Shown here: piece by piece, positions 35,021 through 47,245 of the stretch
Layout of the letters: every line of letters begins with the position of its first letter
Position numbering within the stretch: position 1 is the stretch's first letter
Origin: Muricea muricata
Lineage: Eukaryota > Cnidaria > Anthozoa > Malacalcyonacea > Plexauridae
Length of the DNA: 64,000 nucleotides
Reading direction: 5' to 3'
NCBI GenBank assembly: GCA_963855995.1
Contig: OY979718.1
Coordinates: forward strand, 43,812,059 to 43,876,058
Made by a program: the position numbers and the translations under genes
The notes under the pieces: generated by a model
Told to the model about the DNA's origin: nothing
The model's input: the letters and a program-made list of their open reading frames with translations, nothing else
The model's database searches: none

Positions 35021-37690
35021 TCACATTTTGAACTTTTGAAGTGTACTTTCAAAAAGATTTTCGAGGCGGTTTTCTTCGTCAAGCCTAAATTTTAGGGTTA
35101 CAGATCTCTTGAGACTTGTTAGTCGTTCAAAGGTCATTGGTTCCACGATGCAATCAGAAAGTGCTCTAACTCTGCTAATCGCTACATATGAGATGCCTGC
35201 AGTTTTTTCAGTTTGACCTACATTTATCCATGCTTTCGGCAAAGTTAACCCTTGGCTTTTGTGGATTGTCATAGCCCAAGCAAGTTTAAGTGGAAGTTGT
35301 TGTCTTTCATGCACACCATCTAATGTGTGAGAAGATACTGTTATTGGAGATATCGGTACGCACTTATTACGATTACTGCAGATAGAAGGACCTTTGTAAT
35401 CATCAAACTGTACAATAACTGATACTGGTAAGTCAGGAGGTTGATGATTGTTCGCATAGATAAATTCCAACAGTGTTCCAGTTGCACCATTGCAAAGACC
35501 AACCTCTGCCCACAAATTAATGGTTAGCATTATACGTGCTCCTTTTGCAAGAAAAATAACAGGTTCCAATCCTGACATTTCATCAGCACTTGCTTTCTTT
35601 GCTACTGCACTAGAATGAAATGCGTTTATACGTGCTATTGGCTGGCATAGGCCCACCAACTGCTCAAAGTTGTAATTTGCAACTTCCTCATTGCTAAAGT
35701 AGAGCCGTGTTGCAAGCTGAAAATCATTTATATTTTGAACATTGGAAGGTTGTCGTGTAAGGAGAATCTTCCAGTCATGTTCATTAGAATCTCCTGTACG
35801 CAGACGACAAAGCAAGTCTCTAAACTGAATTTGTTCCGGGTCTCCACCCTGAACCCTCTGATTAACGGTTAGCTTAACAACATTCGTGAACATGAGAAAA
35901 ACTGAATGGCCTTGTTCCCCAATGGAACTAGATGGTTTAGCATGGTATAAAGGTTTATCACCAACCGGTGGTAACTGACCAGGATCACCTAGCAATATAA
36001 TGGACTTGCCACCAAAAAGTTCATCACTAATACCAGTTGCTTGCCTACAACGTCTGTCAACCCAACCAAACGTTGTTTGGCCCAGCATTGAATATTCATC
36101 AATAAGAATATATTTAATATCTTTTAAATTTTCTTGCAACCTTATGAGACTGTTACCAACCAAATCTTTGTTACCTCTGGGGCCAACTGGTAGTTTCAAC
36201 AGAGAGTGAATTGTAAAACCACCTATATTGTATGAAGCTTTGCCAGTAGTGGCAGTAATTACACAAGATGTTTGAAGTAGATTTCGGATAGCATGAATTA
36301 GGTAACTTTTACCTGTGCCAGCACCACCAATAATAATTAGAAATAATGGATCTTTAGCACAACTTTGTTGTAAGTGAGTCTCAATAACATTGTATGCAAA
36401 CCTTTGCATGTCACTAAAAGTGCTTGTATCAACTACTGTTTGCTGGATAACACCACTATTACTCTCTTTTTTAGTTTTGACCCAGGAGGGCATTTCTGCT
36501 ATTTCAGATTCAGTGTAATTGTTTCTGTCAATTTGCCACACAAAATTGGGAAGACAGCGTTCTTGTGTACCATCATCTACAAATAGCCCAGGTATCAGAT
36601 CTGCTAAATGCATCCATTCTTCACGTTCAATAGCTTCTAGTATAGGAACCACATCACCAGAATTATCATTGGCCTGGTTTTGACATGAACTCAGTTTGTC
36701 AGACCAGTCAGGGACATTGTCTTTTGCAAACGGTGTTTCTAGAAACGCTTTCCATGAATTGATATATATTTCATCAGTTCCTAGTTGATCATTCCAAGGA
36801 TTGTCTGGTTTTGTGTGCCAAGGTTTATACTTTAGCAATTGGTACTTACAATAGAGTCCAAAATTTGGACCACTGGAGCTAGAGGAAAATACTGGAAATG
36901 TTCTTGGAACAATATTATCAGACTGATTTAATAATTTGTTGTTAACAATTTTGTATTTTGTTGCAAATGTAATAAAATTTACAGAAAGAATGTTTGAAAA
37001 AGATTGAGAAAACCTTTCACGTTTCGCATAAGTATCAAGAAGAGAATCATTTGTTACACAATCTCCATCTTTAAGATCATCTTTTACTCTACGTGAACCG
37101 TTAAGACTTACTGGCACAACTTTCAGTGATGAACTGACAAGTTTGAGGGACAAAAGGTGATGCATTACCTCCTGTGCATAATAGTCGCGCTGTCCAAAAG
37201 ACTTCATTATGATTTTTTTAATAAGTTTGGTTGGGTTAGTATCTCTTGTACAATTCCGAACAATAGAACTAAACACATCTTTCAACACCTGCGACCTTGG
37301 TTCACCTTTAGATGCATACTTTGAAAGGTATTCAACACATGCATGGTAATCAATCACCACCTGAATGTCACAATTTGCTCTCCAGCCTTGAAGTTGGATG
37401 CGTTGATGATTATTGAGCCTGCTATCATTTCTGCGAGTTATAATTTTAGCCCTGTATTGAGTTGAGCTGCTGCTTTTGGTATGAATAGGTTCAAATTCCA
37501 GTTTAGTATTGCTACAAGGTTCAAATGGAAAATTAAATCTACATTTCAGCTCACTTTCTTTTTGTTTCTTTCTAAGACAGTAGTTTGTACTACAGCGAGT
37601 GTGTCTCTGGACAGTATTTAATAAATCTACATAATCTGCATCAGAGTCAAGTGGGCTGATGCCACTTGGTTGTTTTTGGCAAGGGTGTAT
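35021..37690 (-). CDS. Helitron Rep C-terminal part and PIF1-like helicase
   Basis: Open from about 37,690 to the stop at 35,021; the GTG at 37,360 is only the first alternative start inside it. Numbering from there, the Rep tyrosines lie at EYLSKYASK (Y11, Y15), the nucleophiles that nick and join element DNA. The upstream part of the frame holds [13 protein letters not shown]. The SF1B helicase has Walker A GGAGTGKS (345-352), Walker B ILIDEYSM (D421-E422), GDPGQLPPV (458-466), and late motifs [12 protein letters not shown] and YVAISRVR. The helicase unwinds the donor strand during rolling-circle transposition. All core motifs are intact. It is separated from the HUH half by one frameshift between about 37,645 and 37,700, and was probably one polyprotein. 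Confidence 0.93.
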   Translation of the reverse strand: MHPCQKQPSGISPLDSDADYVDLLNTVQRHTRCSTNYCLRKKQKESELKCRFNFPFEPCSNTKLEFEPIHTKSSSSTQYRAKIITRRNDSRLNNHQRIQLQGWRANCDIQVVIDYHACVEYLSKYASKGEPRSQVLKDVFSSIVRNCTRDTNPTKLIKKIIMKSFGQRDYYAQEVMHHLLSLKLVSSSLKVVPVSLNGSRRVKDDLKDGDCVTNDSLLDTYAKRERFSQSFSNILSVNFITFATKYKIVNNKLLNQSDNIVPRTFPVFSSSSSGPNFGLYCKYQLLKYKPWHTKPDNPWNDQLGTDEIYINSWKAFLETPFAKDNVPDWSDKLSSCQNQANDNSGDVVPILEAIEREEWMHLADLIPGLFVDDGTQERCLPNFVWQIDRNNYTESEIAEMPSWVKTKKESNSGVIQQTVVDTSTFSDMQRFAYNVIETHLQQSCAKDPLFLIIIGGAGTGKSYLIHAIRNLLQTSCVITATTGKASYNIGGFTIHSLLKLPVGPRGNKDLVGNSLIRLQENLKDIKYILIDEYSMLGQTTFGWVDRRCRQATGISDELFGGKSIILLGDPGQLPPVGDKPLYHAKPSSSIGEQGHSVFLMFTNVVKLTVNQRVQGGDPEQIQFRDLLCRLRTGDSNEHDWKILLTRQPSNVQNINDFQLATRLYFSNEEVANYNFEQLVGLCQPIARINAFHSSAVAKKASADEMSGLEPVIFLAKGARIMLTINLWAEVGLCNGATGTLLEFIYANNHQPPDLPVSVIVQFDDYKGPSICSNRNKCVPISPITVSSHTLDGVHERQQLPLKLAWAMTIHKSQGLTLPKAWINVGQTEKTAGISYVAISRVRALSDCIVEPMTFERLTSLKRSVTLKFRLDEENRLENLFESTLQKFKM

Positions 37691-40088
37691 ACTGTTTATA
37701 CGGTTTTACCCAAGTTCCATTTTCTGGACAATCTGGATTATGTGTAGATAACAACCAATCTACATACTGACAGACTGTTTTAGAAGCCTTTTTTCCTTGA
37801 GCAATTTGTGAATTAAGTTCTTCAATTTCTGCTTGCTCAGCATTTTTAATTAGGCTTTCTGCCAAATAACCTTTAAGAGCTATTTCTGAAAGGTTACACA
37901 ATCCTGGGTCATTTCTAAGTTTAGCAACGCCATGGCAATGTATACTTCCTCTGGCTTGGTATTCAAATCTGTACCAGTGCCATTCGGCATCAAGTGACTT
38001 GTACAACCAGTACTTAATAAAGTTCTCTAAACGTTGTGTGAAAAACCAATCAGTAATATGGGGATTATTTATCACATTTTGACGTTTATTTTCAGGCAAA
38101 CTCTGATCAGTTGAGTCACCAAAAAGTGCATGTAGTTCAGGCCAATGCATGTCAGCAGAAGAAAATGTAAAAAAGAATGTTGGGGCCCCAGAATGAGTTA
38201 TAATTGCTTTCAGATCTTCCTTGTTTTTATGCCAATAAGCATTTGATCCAGTAATGTTACTAACATAGCGTGATATTTTAGATATAAACACATTTGTATG
38301 GTTATTGGCTACCATTTCCTGAAGCTCTTCAGTTGTCAAATGAGCTTCTCCAGGATTTTGTTTCAAAAATATACCTGTTTGTTGCAAAATTCGCTTTCGT
38401 TGAATCATGTTAAAAGCCCAGTATGCAAATCTAGGGTGACTAGCAAATCGATAGTACCACTTTCCATTTTTTTTCACAGCAAATTTTATAAGATGCTTGA
38501 CTCTATCTGCAAGTGAAACTTCTCGCACAAGTGATAGATTTGTTGGGTCACCTTTACCATCAGGAAATAGGGTTGGAAAAGCCATTGTAGCTATGAAGGG
38601 AGTATTATACTCATTTATGGGCTTATTTTCTACTGTAGGCCAAGGCATTTGAGAAGATTGAAGAAGCTGTGCTCGAACAGCTTCTATTTCCTGTTGCTGA
38701 CCCTCAGGAATGGGTAGGAATGTACTCATCTCTGTTTCCTCATTATATACTATATCCTCCTCATTTTGAGGACCTAAATCATGACCAGTCAAGTCATTTT
38801 CATCAGCAATTTCAGTGTCAACAGACATAAGATCCTTGAGTACTCCATGTCCAGGCAACAAATTTAAAGAATCCTGATTAACACTAACATCCTTGTAATG
38901 TGGGTTATTTTGTATAAGCCACTGTAATGCATCAGCAACAGACTGCCTACGCACTGTCACATGTCTGAAGTTATTATTTTTACCTTTCATCTTAACAACT
39001 ATAACAGGCAAATCTTTTGGATACCTTGGTAAAGATTTTGCAAGTTCAGATATATTTTGTGGTAAATTTATGCAGTGACCTGAGTAACCTCTTTGACCCC
39101 CTGGCTTTAAATAAACATGTGTTATAGGTAAAGCACGTGCAATTAGCATTTCCTCAACTTGAGTAAGATGTTCTAATACCAAAGGAACAGGACTTGGAAT
39201 CATACAGTTTGCACTGGAAAACTTCTTTACAGGGTTTTTATCTGTTTTACATCTTTTGCAAACAAAGGAGCTTTGTCGAGCAATTAGCAATTTTTCACTA
39301 GTTGGCCATACCTCACTACACACAGTACATTGAAAAGTAGAATAACGAATTGAATGGCGGAAATCAGTAATGTTTTCTTTTGCCCATGGTTGTTCATGAA
39401 TTTCATTTTTGGTTGAGGTGTCAAAATTACTAAAATATGCCTTTTTTGATACAGGCGGTGTTATTACTGTTGAAGCACAAGAATGTAGCTTTGAATTCAA
39501 ATTTGAACTCTCCTGCTTTGAATGTTCAATGGTTTTTAACTGTGAATTATGCTTCTGTAGATATAATTTGTACTCCCTACTTTGGGAAAGCCTTATGTCC
39601 CTTTGCTCTTTTGTTTCAGAAGCCTTTCTTTTTAGATACTGTTCATGCTTTTTAAGTTTTTGGTTTTTTACTGAAGAGGTATGGGTATTATTTTCAATTA
39701 AATTCAAAATGGTTTCATTTTTCAACAAATTGGAATTTTTCATTTTTTGCCTGTACTTCTTACCTCGGGAAAGCCTTTTGTCCCTTTGCTCCTTTGTTTC
39801 AGAAGCCTTTCTTTTTAAATACTGTTCATGCTTTTTAATTTTTTGTTTTTCTACTGCAGCAGCAATATTTTGTACTGAACTCAAAATGGTTTGATTTTGC
39901 CCAGGATTAGAATTTTTCATTTTTTGCCTGTACTTCCTGCCTTGGGAAAGCCTTTTATCTCTTTGCTCCTTTGTTTCAGAAGCCTTTCTTTTTAAATACT
40001 GTTCATGCCTTTTCATTTTTTGTTTTTCCTTGTCTGAGTAATTCATCTGAGTAAGTGGAATTGTTGATACATAATGCATTTCATCCAA
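37647..40088 (-). pseudogene. Helitron Rep N-terminal part with DUF6570-like domain and HUH motif
   Basis: 813-codon frame; its TTG at 40,088 is not a true start because the frame continues from the OTU region upstream. Residues 27-61, 86-120 and 147-180 are three basic repeats ([18 protein letters not shown]). C254/C257 and C277/C280 form a zinc ribbon, followed by a DUF6570-like region (about 300-440: [26 protein letters not shown]). The Helitron N-terminal Rep domain ends in RGSIHCHG, with the HUH histidines H717 and H719. The frame stops at 37,647, before the catalytic tyrosines, which are encoded in the next frame. Neighbours on the same strand: OTU upstream, helicase downstream. Confidence 0.9.
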
Positions 40089-40570
40089 GTGCCCAATGTG
40101 AATTAACTTGTTTTGTGGTTGAACAGTCTGAACAGCACGAGGTCTAATTAGTGTGGTTTCATCAAAGCCAAAAGCACTCTAAGTTATGTCAATAGTACAG
40201 TTAAATACATCAGCAACAGCCTGTATGGTGATGTGATCACACCAACTGCCAAGTCTAGACATTACTCTTAAGTAATCTAATCAGGACTCATGGCTACTGA
40301 ATTCAATATAATATTCAGGATGTGTTGTTAAATTATTAACCCCTGCCAAACGAATTTCTAAATGGCGATCTGGTGTCCCAAACAGTTGGTGAGAAACTGA
40401 CTTAAAAAAGCAATCACCTGATCCACCTACATCATAGGGTTTTAAATTTTTTCTTGCTAATCTTTCGGTCAAACGAAGTAATAACTGATTTGTACATTGG
40501 GTATTTTGATTGGGTTTGTGCACGGTATCGGCGACATGGCCACGTTGCATATTGTAGCTATCTAATGCCT
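40089..40570 (-). pseudogene. OTU cysteine-protease domain fused to the Helitron Rep frame
   Basis: Same reading frame as the Rep ORF. It begins at ATG 40,550 and contains DVGGSGDCFFKSVSHQLFG, the OTU active site with C47. The frame is interrupted by TGA at 40,281-40,283 and TAG at 40,179-40,181, yet homology continues through both ([28 protein letters not shown]). The last word supplies the probable catalytic His just inside the annotated Rep frame. OTU domains cleave ubiquitin or act as element proteases, and several Helitron lineages carry one. Two isolated stops in an otherwise intact frame indicate recent inactivation. Confidence 0.85.
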
Positions 40571-41150
40571 AAACAACTTTGGGTTGGGCTTTTGAACGCA
40601 AATCATATGGGCCGGGTGTGCTTTATTTAATTGCTTTATTTAAGTCCACACTGGGACAAAACACGATTGGTTTTTACCAAGATTGGCAATGTTCAACAAA
40701 AATTCGCCCCACTATCGAGGTTCGAACGAACAATGTCGTAAATATTTTCAATATTAGATAGTATAAATAAACTCGTGCTAGAACGTCACTATTAATTAAT
40801 ATTACGTTGCCAGTAACATTTACTCCCAGTGGTAATTTATGAACACTATCATAAAATGCAAAAATATGTTAATAGTCTGATAGATGCTAATGCACTTTAG
40901 AGTTCTTACCTTTGCCGTTGAAGAAAAGGAGATGCCGTTGAAGAAAAGGAGAATACAAGACCGTCTCGTGCATGCGGTCTTCCAAATATGGCACATATTT
41001 TCCATATATAGAAATATTTTCCAAATATAGTTTCAAAATGCACAATCTTGAGCCGTGGTTAATCCTGTTCACTGGTGAATCCTAAGCCAGCGGTATATTT
41101 AAATTTTCTTCGCTCAGATTAGGATGCTCCCAGCTCGCTCGCTGGTCGCA
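40571..41150. other. Helitron 5' non-coding region
   Basis: No ORF of note between the OTU start and the inverted terminus. A short duplication (gccgttgaagaaaaggagat) lies at 40,913-40,947. The Helitron promoter should lie here, but I see no distinctive element. Confidence 0.4.
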
Positions 41151-41207
41151 ATAAGTACTTCTACTTAATTACAGTGGAAGTAGCACTCGGAGAGCTGGCC
41201 GGAGTAG
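41151..41207. repeat. Helitron inverted terminus, high-coordinate side
   Basis: ataagtacttctacttaatt, gtggaagtagcactcggaga and gctggccggagtag; the partner is 32,220-32,271. A second potential hairpin (gaagaccaac...gttgatcttc) follows at 41,219-41,272. Confidence 0.7.
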
Positions 41208-44200
41208 CCGGCGAAGAGAAGACCAACCTTGCAAATGCTAATGCAAATTGCTAAGTTGATCTTCTTCAGAGAGCAGCCGCGCATACCTAATAAATTAAAA
41301 CAACTAACGTTAGTGACTTAAGTACTTAGCATGCAATTTTGATTCCCAAAGCCAAAATGACAAGTGCCCCCCCCGCTGATCCTAGCGACTTCCTACCTGC
41401 CTCAGTTCTAAGCTGTCTTCCTCGGTCCTAAACTCCTGCATTCCGTTCGGTACCCTCACATTCCCTACCATCGCACAGTCACTCGCAGCTGATAAACCCA
41501 CATGCACCACCACCACCCCGACTGCCACCCAAATACGAAAATTAAAAGAATTAAAATTTTGGTAAAGTATGCTAAACCTACTGAATTTAATTTATTCGGA
41601 TATTTTAGGCCAAACAGAAACATCAAAGATCCCATATACTAACAGGTAAACTGCCTACTTACTTTTTCCTTACTTTGTGAAATATACAAAACTTATCCTG
41701 CATTTTGTTACTAATAAACCAGCAGTTATATGTCCCTAACAATATCAATTTTAAAAGAAAATTCTAGACCAAGCTTGTTAAGACGTATCTGTTTTGTTGG
41801 AAACAATTATTGATTTTGGTTTTTTAACATGCTTCTAAAATTTTAATGCCTTTAATAAGCCTATAACCCCATGCAACTTACACACGGCGCACACCCTCGC
41901 ATTCCATACATTTAGCTAATAAATTACGTTATAAACAAAAAAGCAAAATAAAAAATAAATTACGTTATCAACCCGAAAGCGCCAAGATACTTATCATATT
42001 TAAGTCAAAGAGGATTCATTATAAATTCAAGTCTCCACCATGAATTACCATGAAAATAAAGCAAGCTGTATTCCCTTGGAAATTTAAAATGAGCAAAAAA
42101 TATAATGAATACATACTCATTTTCATGAGGACATGTATGGTAAATTGAACTAAGAAACAAAGAAATAGTATATATATACCCCTGGGAATTTAATGTATAA
42201 TGACACAATAATTCTATTCAACGTTAATCCAACATAATAAGTGACATGCTTTATTTGTTTTTGTTTTCAGAAATAAGGACAATGTTCATTCAATTTGCAT
42301 GCGTGTGTAGGCAACGTATTGTTTCTTTCAAAAAACACCGTCGTCATTGACCACTATTTTTTCACCTGATTTTTTAACTTGAAAATTGAAACCAAACGAA
42401 AGAGTCATTTTTCAAAACTTGGAAACTGTTAAAAAAATTCCATATCGCTCATTTCTTCACACGCGTTAATTCAAGTATCACACAATTTGTCTCTTTTTTT
42501 CAATCAGAAACAATTTTGTCACTGACAACAATAAAAAATAACCTTTGATCTCTTAATAATAAGTATCTTGTTCTCTACTAACTTGTATATTACCACTACT
42601 TTCTATTCCAATGTTACGTCTTCTCATTCTTGAATATTGTTATTGTTTGTGGGTCAATGACTATGTCATACAGGATCGTTCATTCTGATCTTTTTCTTTT
42701 ACGTTCCTTCGCATCCCATCACCTTTTGAAAGAAAAGAATCGATTAGATCACACTTACGATAAATTACAAGCTATGCTATTGTAAAAATATATGTATAGA
42801 AGTGGACGGGGTACTCAGGGGGCGGAGCACGCGGGTCATTGTCGCTTAAGGCAATGTGCCAATCAAAATTTGCAATCTTTTCCATTTAGAAAATATCAAA
42901 CCGAGTCAATATACGACGAAATGAGTCATAATGTCGTATATTTGTTTCCAATATACGACGAAATGAGTCATAATGTCGTATATTTATTTTCAACCCCAAA
43001 TTTGGGCAACTGCCAAGCGAATATGATGATTTCACCTTTAGCTCTTAACCAATCAAAACTCCTAAAATATTTTCAATAAATAATATTAAGCTATATTTAT
43101 TGTCCAATAAACGGTCGCCGCCATTCCTGTTGCCTAGCTGCAAGTGGCACAGCCACACTTGTTTGGATTTTGGATAATCACTCCAGTTAAACATATTATG
43201 GTCTGTAATAAGTTACTTGTATGTTTGCATGGTGAATATCAAATTAAAATGTAATTTTGTGGAAACACCACGTAAGTTTATTATCGCAGAGCTTTCGATT
43301 CGTAAGCTCGGATCCTCACCAGTGAATCCCGTTTATTTGGAAAGGTAGTTCAGACCCACACCATAATTTACCTACTCAGACCCATATTTATTTTTGACCA
43401 ACCCAACAACTAACCAAAAAACATTGATGGAATAGTGCTGTGTTTCAAGGTCAGATTAGGGGCTACTTTTGTGGCTATTTACGTACATTTCATGCTTAAC
43501 AGTGATTTTAGTACTATAGTATGTTACGCCACATGGTCATATGGGCGAAAGCAAGCAATCAAAATCACGCCACACAATGCCACGCCACGCTGAGGTCAAA
43601 TTATCTTCCCGCCAAAGCTCCATTTGTGCAAAGTCTTGAGACCGTAAACAACAAAGCTTCGTTCTGAGTTGACAAGTTATTTAAAGCTGTTCAAAAACCG
43701 CTAAAAAGACTCAACAGAAGTCGTCCTTCGCTGTTTGAAGGTATGTTGTTCCATTTTTTCCGTTTTGTTACGTTCGCGGGTGAGAACGAACAAAAAATGA
43801 GAATACAGAGTTGAGTTTTCATAAATTTTTAAGGATATATTTTATAAAATTACAAATCAAACTTACGTAGGTTAACATTATATTAGACTTTATCATATTA
43901 GTATAACTTATCTGTCTTTATAATGGAATAATGTTCATGGTGATAATTAGCAAATAGTTCATTCATCGTATTCTTCAGCTGAAATTAGCATCGTCAGATA
44001 AACAACCATTTTTCTCTTCAGATCACATCTTTCTCTGCTCTGTCATATCTTTTCACGTTCTTGCGCCCTTCTCTTTCTTTTTTTTTTCTACTCTGTTGTG
44101 TAGAGCTATATTTATAGTAGTACCGTAGGAAGAGTTAAGATATGACTCTGCATTTTTCAAGACCACGACAAACCCACAGTGTCCGTTGACGTTGCTCTTG

Positions 44201-44741
44201 TGGTTTTGATAATTATTGTTATTGCTTATTGCTTACTCATGCATGTAAGCTTCCCATACGTAAATTGAGTAGATTAAAGCTGATTATATATAATTATGTT
44301 AAGATTTGTGTAAAATAATAAATGTTATTGCAGGATAAATGGTATCATGTAACAGTTTTCTCTCGTTTTTCTCTCTAAATTTTCTAGTTTTCGTCGCCGC
44401 GAACCGACAGTTACGAATTCGCAAACAGGACACGTCGTTCGCTTACATGACGTCGATCGAAACAAACTCTAACTGACAGTTTTTAAGCTTCGCACTTCCC
44501 TTTCAGAAACTACAAGACACTAGAAAGCTATGTCAATCGAAATTTAACCAAAGTTCACGCTATTTCGGCATTTTTTAGGGAACAGTTTGAAACGAGTTTA
44601 AATAAGCTGTAACATTCCAAGCATTTGTCGACATATTTGTGTTAAAATCATCTTTCTCCCTATATTACAGTGATAAAAGCGAATGAGAGACGTCCAAATC
44701 GTACTCGCCAGTAAATACAGGTATAAACTGATTATATTAAC
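41208..44741. other. Gene-poor region with small repeats
   Basis: No supported gene. It contains a 41-bp direct duplication (42,908-42,990), each copy holding an inverted atatacgac/gtcgtatat pair, and a C8 run near 41,369. A dispersed repeat (43,213-43,330) matches 57,783-57,890 (tttgcatggtgaatatcaa, ggaaacaccac, taagtttattat). Confidence 0.5.
42908..42990. repeat. 41-bp direct duplication with internal inverted repeat
   Basis: Two copies of aatatacgacgaaatgagtc, ataatgtcgtatattt; each copy can form a small hairpin. Confidence 0.9.
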
Positions 44742-45482
44742 CTTTTTTTTGTATTTTTGTACAATTTTTGCTTGAAAAACCAAGTGAGAGTGTAGAGCCG
44801 GAGACGATCGTCTCGAAAGAATCTTGAACCAACTATGGCGGATTTTTGTTTGAATACTCTCCACATCTACCGAAAATGGACAATATAGAGGCATTATACT
44901 TAAGATATCAAATAAAATTTTGAGTTGTGATTTTCAGCGTGCTTCCCCCATTTTTTGAGCATTTGCAGGCGCAGTGAGAGAACTTATCGGTCACATAAAA
45001 GGGCTTCTTAGGCGCTCGAATTTAATGCACCGGCGCCATAAGCAAACCTCGGGGGAATAAACCCATTTGCCGGCTACGCATTCAACAATCAAACGTCTAC
45101 TTTTGAAAGAAAACTCGCAAAAAAATTTAAGAACTGCTAAAATGCGAACAAAACTAAATAGAAGTTATGCTTTGGTATTGGAAGCAATTGTTCATTCTAA
45201 TTTGTAAGCCCATCTGAACATTTTCTTGTATTCTCTAACTCGAAAATCATTCCACGGAATTTGACAATGGCGGCTGTAGTTAATTATGGCGGAATTTACA
45301 GCATTTCACGGTTTTAAAAACAAATCTGACTTACCTTTTTGAGCTTTTGCTTCGCTCTCACGAACTGTAATATTTACTAGGCCATGGCATAAGTTTAGAA
45401 AAATTTGGTAATTTAAGCACTTTCATAAAGTGAGGAATTAGAGCCAACCGAGAAACTTTAGTCAGTTTAGAGTTAAAAATAA

Positions 45483-46730
45483 ACAAGGTGTTCACTCCGC
45501 CTGCCGTACTAAGGTGCTAAGGCGTTCACTCCGCCTGCCGTAACAAAAATGGGCACAAGGCGAGGCAGGGCTGTAACTAGAGAGTTCATTGTCATTCCTG
45601 TCCACTTCCTTTCCACTTCCTGTCAACTTCCTGTCTTCTTCCTGTCCACTTCCTGTCCACTTTTTGTCCACTTCCTTGTCCACTTCCTGTCCATGATCGC
45701 ATATGCTTTCTTTCAGAAATGATCGCATATGCCTTCTTTCATGAAAAAATAATTTTGAGCCCATTTAAGTTCCTGTTAAGTTCCTATTAAGTTCCTGTTA
45801 AGTTCCTGTTAACTTCCTGTCTACTTCCTGTCCACTTCCTATCCACATCCTGTCAACTTCCTGTCCACTTCCTGTCAACTTCCTGTCAACTTCCTGTCTA
45901 CATCCTGTTAACTTCCCGTCCTCTTCCTGTCCACTTTTTGTCCACTTCCTGTCCACTTCCTGTCCACTTCTTTTTAACTTCCTGTCAACTTTCTGTGCAC
46001 ATCCTTTGCACTTCCTATCAACTTCCTTTGAACTTCTTGTCAACTTCCTGTTAACTTCCAGTCCACTTCCTGTCCACTTCCTGTCCACTTCCTGTCAACT
46101 TCTTGTCAACTTCCTGTCAACTTCCCGTCAACTTCCTGTCAACTTCCTGTCCACTTCATGTCCACTTCATGTCCACTTCCTGTCTACTTCTATCTACTGC
46201 CTGTCAACTTCCTGTCAACTTCCTGTCAACTTCCTGTCCTCTTCCTGTCTACGTCCTGTCCGCTTCTTGTCCACTTCCTGTCCACTACCTGTCCACTTCC
46301 TGTCTTCTTCCTGTCCAGAATTTGCGTTTGATTCTTGTGTAGAAATTTCTAAATTTCCTTAAAACTAGGAACACAACAGAAAATGACGGAAACACGCTCT
46401 CAAAACTTCACCGCGATACATCGCTTTTCGGTAAAGTTTCGCGGTGGAATTTGTCGTTTTAAAACATTTTGCATGAGAATCTTTGCACGTAAAACCTTCT
46501 TACGGTTTAGATGTTCTAGCATACATGTTAAAATGCGTGTTTTGTTGACATATTCCGCTAGAAATTGAGTTTGAACGCCGTGTTTAGGTCGGCTCACGCG
46601 TCTTGTGCCCAGCGGTATCACCCATGAGCGCTGCGCCAACTTGCGACACCGAAAAAAAATAAAAATAAAAAATACAGAAACGGGGCGAATTTAAAACTCC
46701 GCCTCGCCTACGGCAGGCGGAGCAATACAA
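45483..46730. mobile_element. Insertion carrying a 12-bp minisatellite, in the left palindrome arm
   Basis: Edges carry ttcactccgcctgccgta (twice, 45,491 and 45,525) and, inverted, tacggcaggcggag (46,711-46,724), suggesting terminal inverted repeats. Between them are the 12-bp minisatellite and a unique segment (46,330-46,700). It is absent from the matching place in the right arm near 47,795. No target duplication was identified. Confidence 0.55.
45594..46316. repeat. 12-bp minisatellite (ttcctgtccact / ttcctgtcaact)
   Basis: More than 50 degenerate copies, broken at 45,690-45,760 by a doubled gatcgcatatgcyttctttc. Ser/Leu/Pro- or Lys/Asp/Arg-rich ORFs on both strands follow the 12-base period and are not genes. 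Confidence 0.95.
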
Positions 46731-46983
46731 AATATTCTTGCTTTTTACAATTGAGGCGACTTTTATGGCGGCATTTACAGCAACTCCATATTCTTTTTTA
46801 CAAACTTTTCGAAATTTTGTTTAGTTTTAAATTCTTCTGGGACAGGTCACTGCTCAAATACCGTAACTTGCAATTGGTTCTAAGAAAGCTTAACAATCTA
46901 GTCTTTTTAGTTAATATACAATTCTCATGGTAGGTTAAATTTTAATCCACGCAAGATTAACAGATCTTTTATCACATCTAAAT

Positions 46984-47245
46984 AGAGCATTTAAAATTAG
47001 CAGACTGCAAAGTTTGGTGGAAAAATGTTGTGCAATACGGGAAATATAGCCCTGCGAAGTTTGCGAATTTTGTATATTTTTTGTATTTACGGACGAGAAA
47101 GCCTATGAATTTGAGAGGAATGTGACAGGCTTTCCCAAGACTTACGCAAATATATGCAAAATTTGGAAACTTTGCAGGGCTATGTTTCCCGTATTTTACA
47201 AGATTTCGCCATCAAGTTTTGCAGTCTACTAATTTTAAATGCTCT
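46984..47245. mobile_element. MITE-like inverted repeat in the palindrome spacer
   Basis: agagcatttaaaattagcag...ctaattttaaatgctct with collinear inner matches (cgggaaatatagccctgc with gcagggctatgtttcccg). About 260 bp, no ORF. Confidence 0.8.

Noticed and set aside
45492-46362. Several ORFs rich in Ser/Leu/Pro or Lys/Asp/Arg on both strands
   Set aside because: Periodic translation of the 12-bp minisatellite; the period is a multiple of three so frames stay open by chance.
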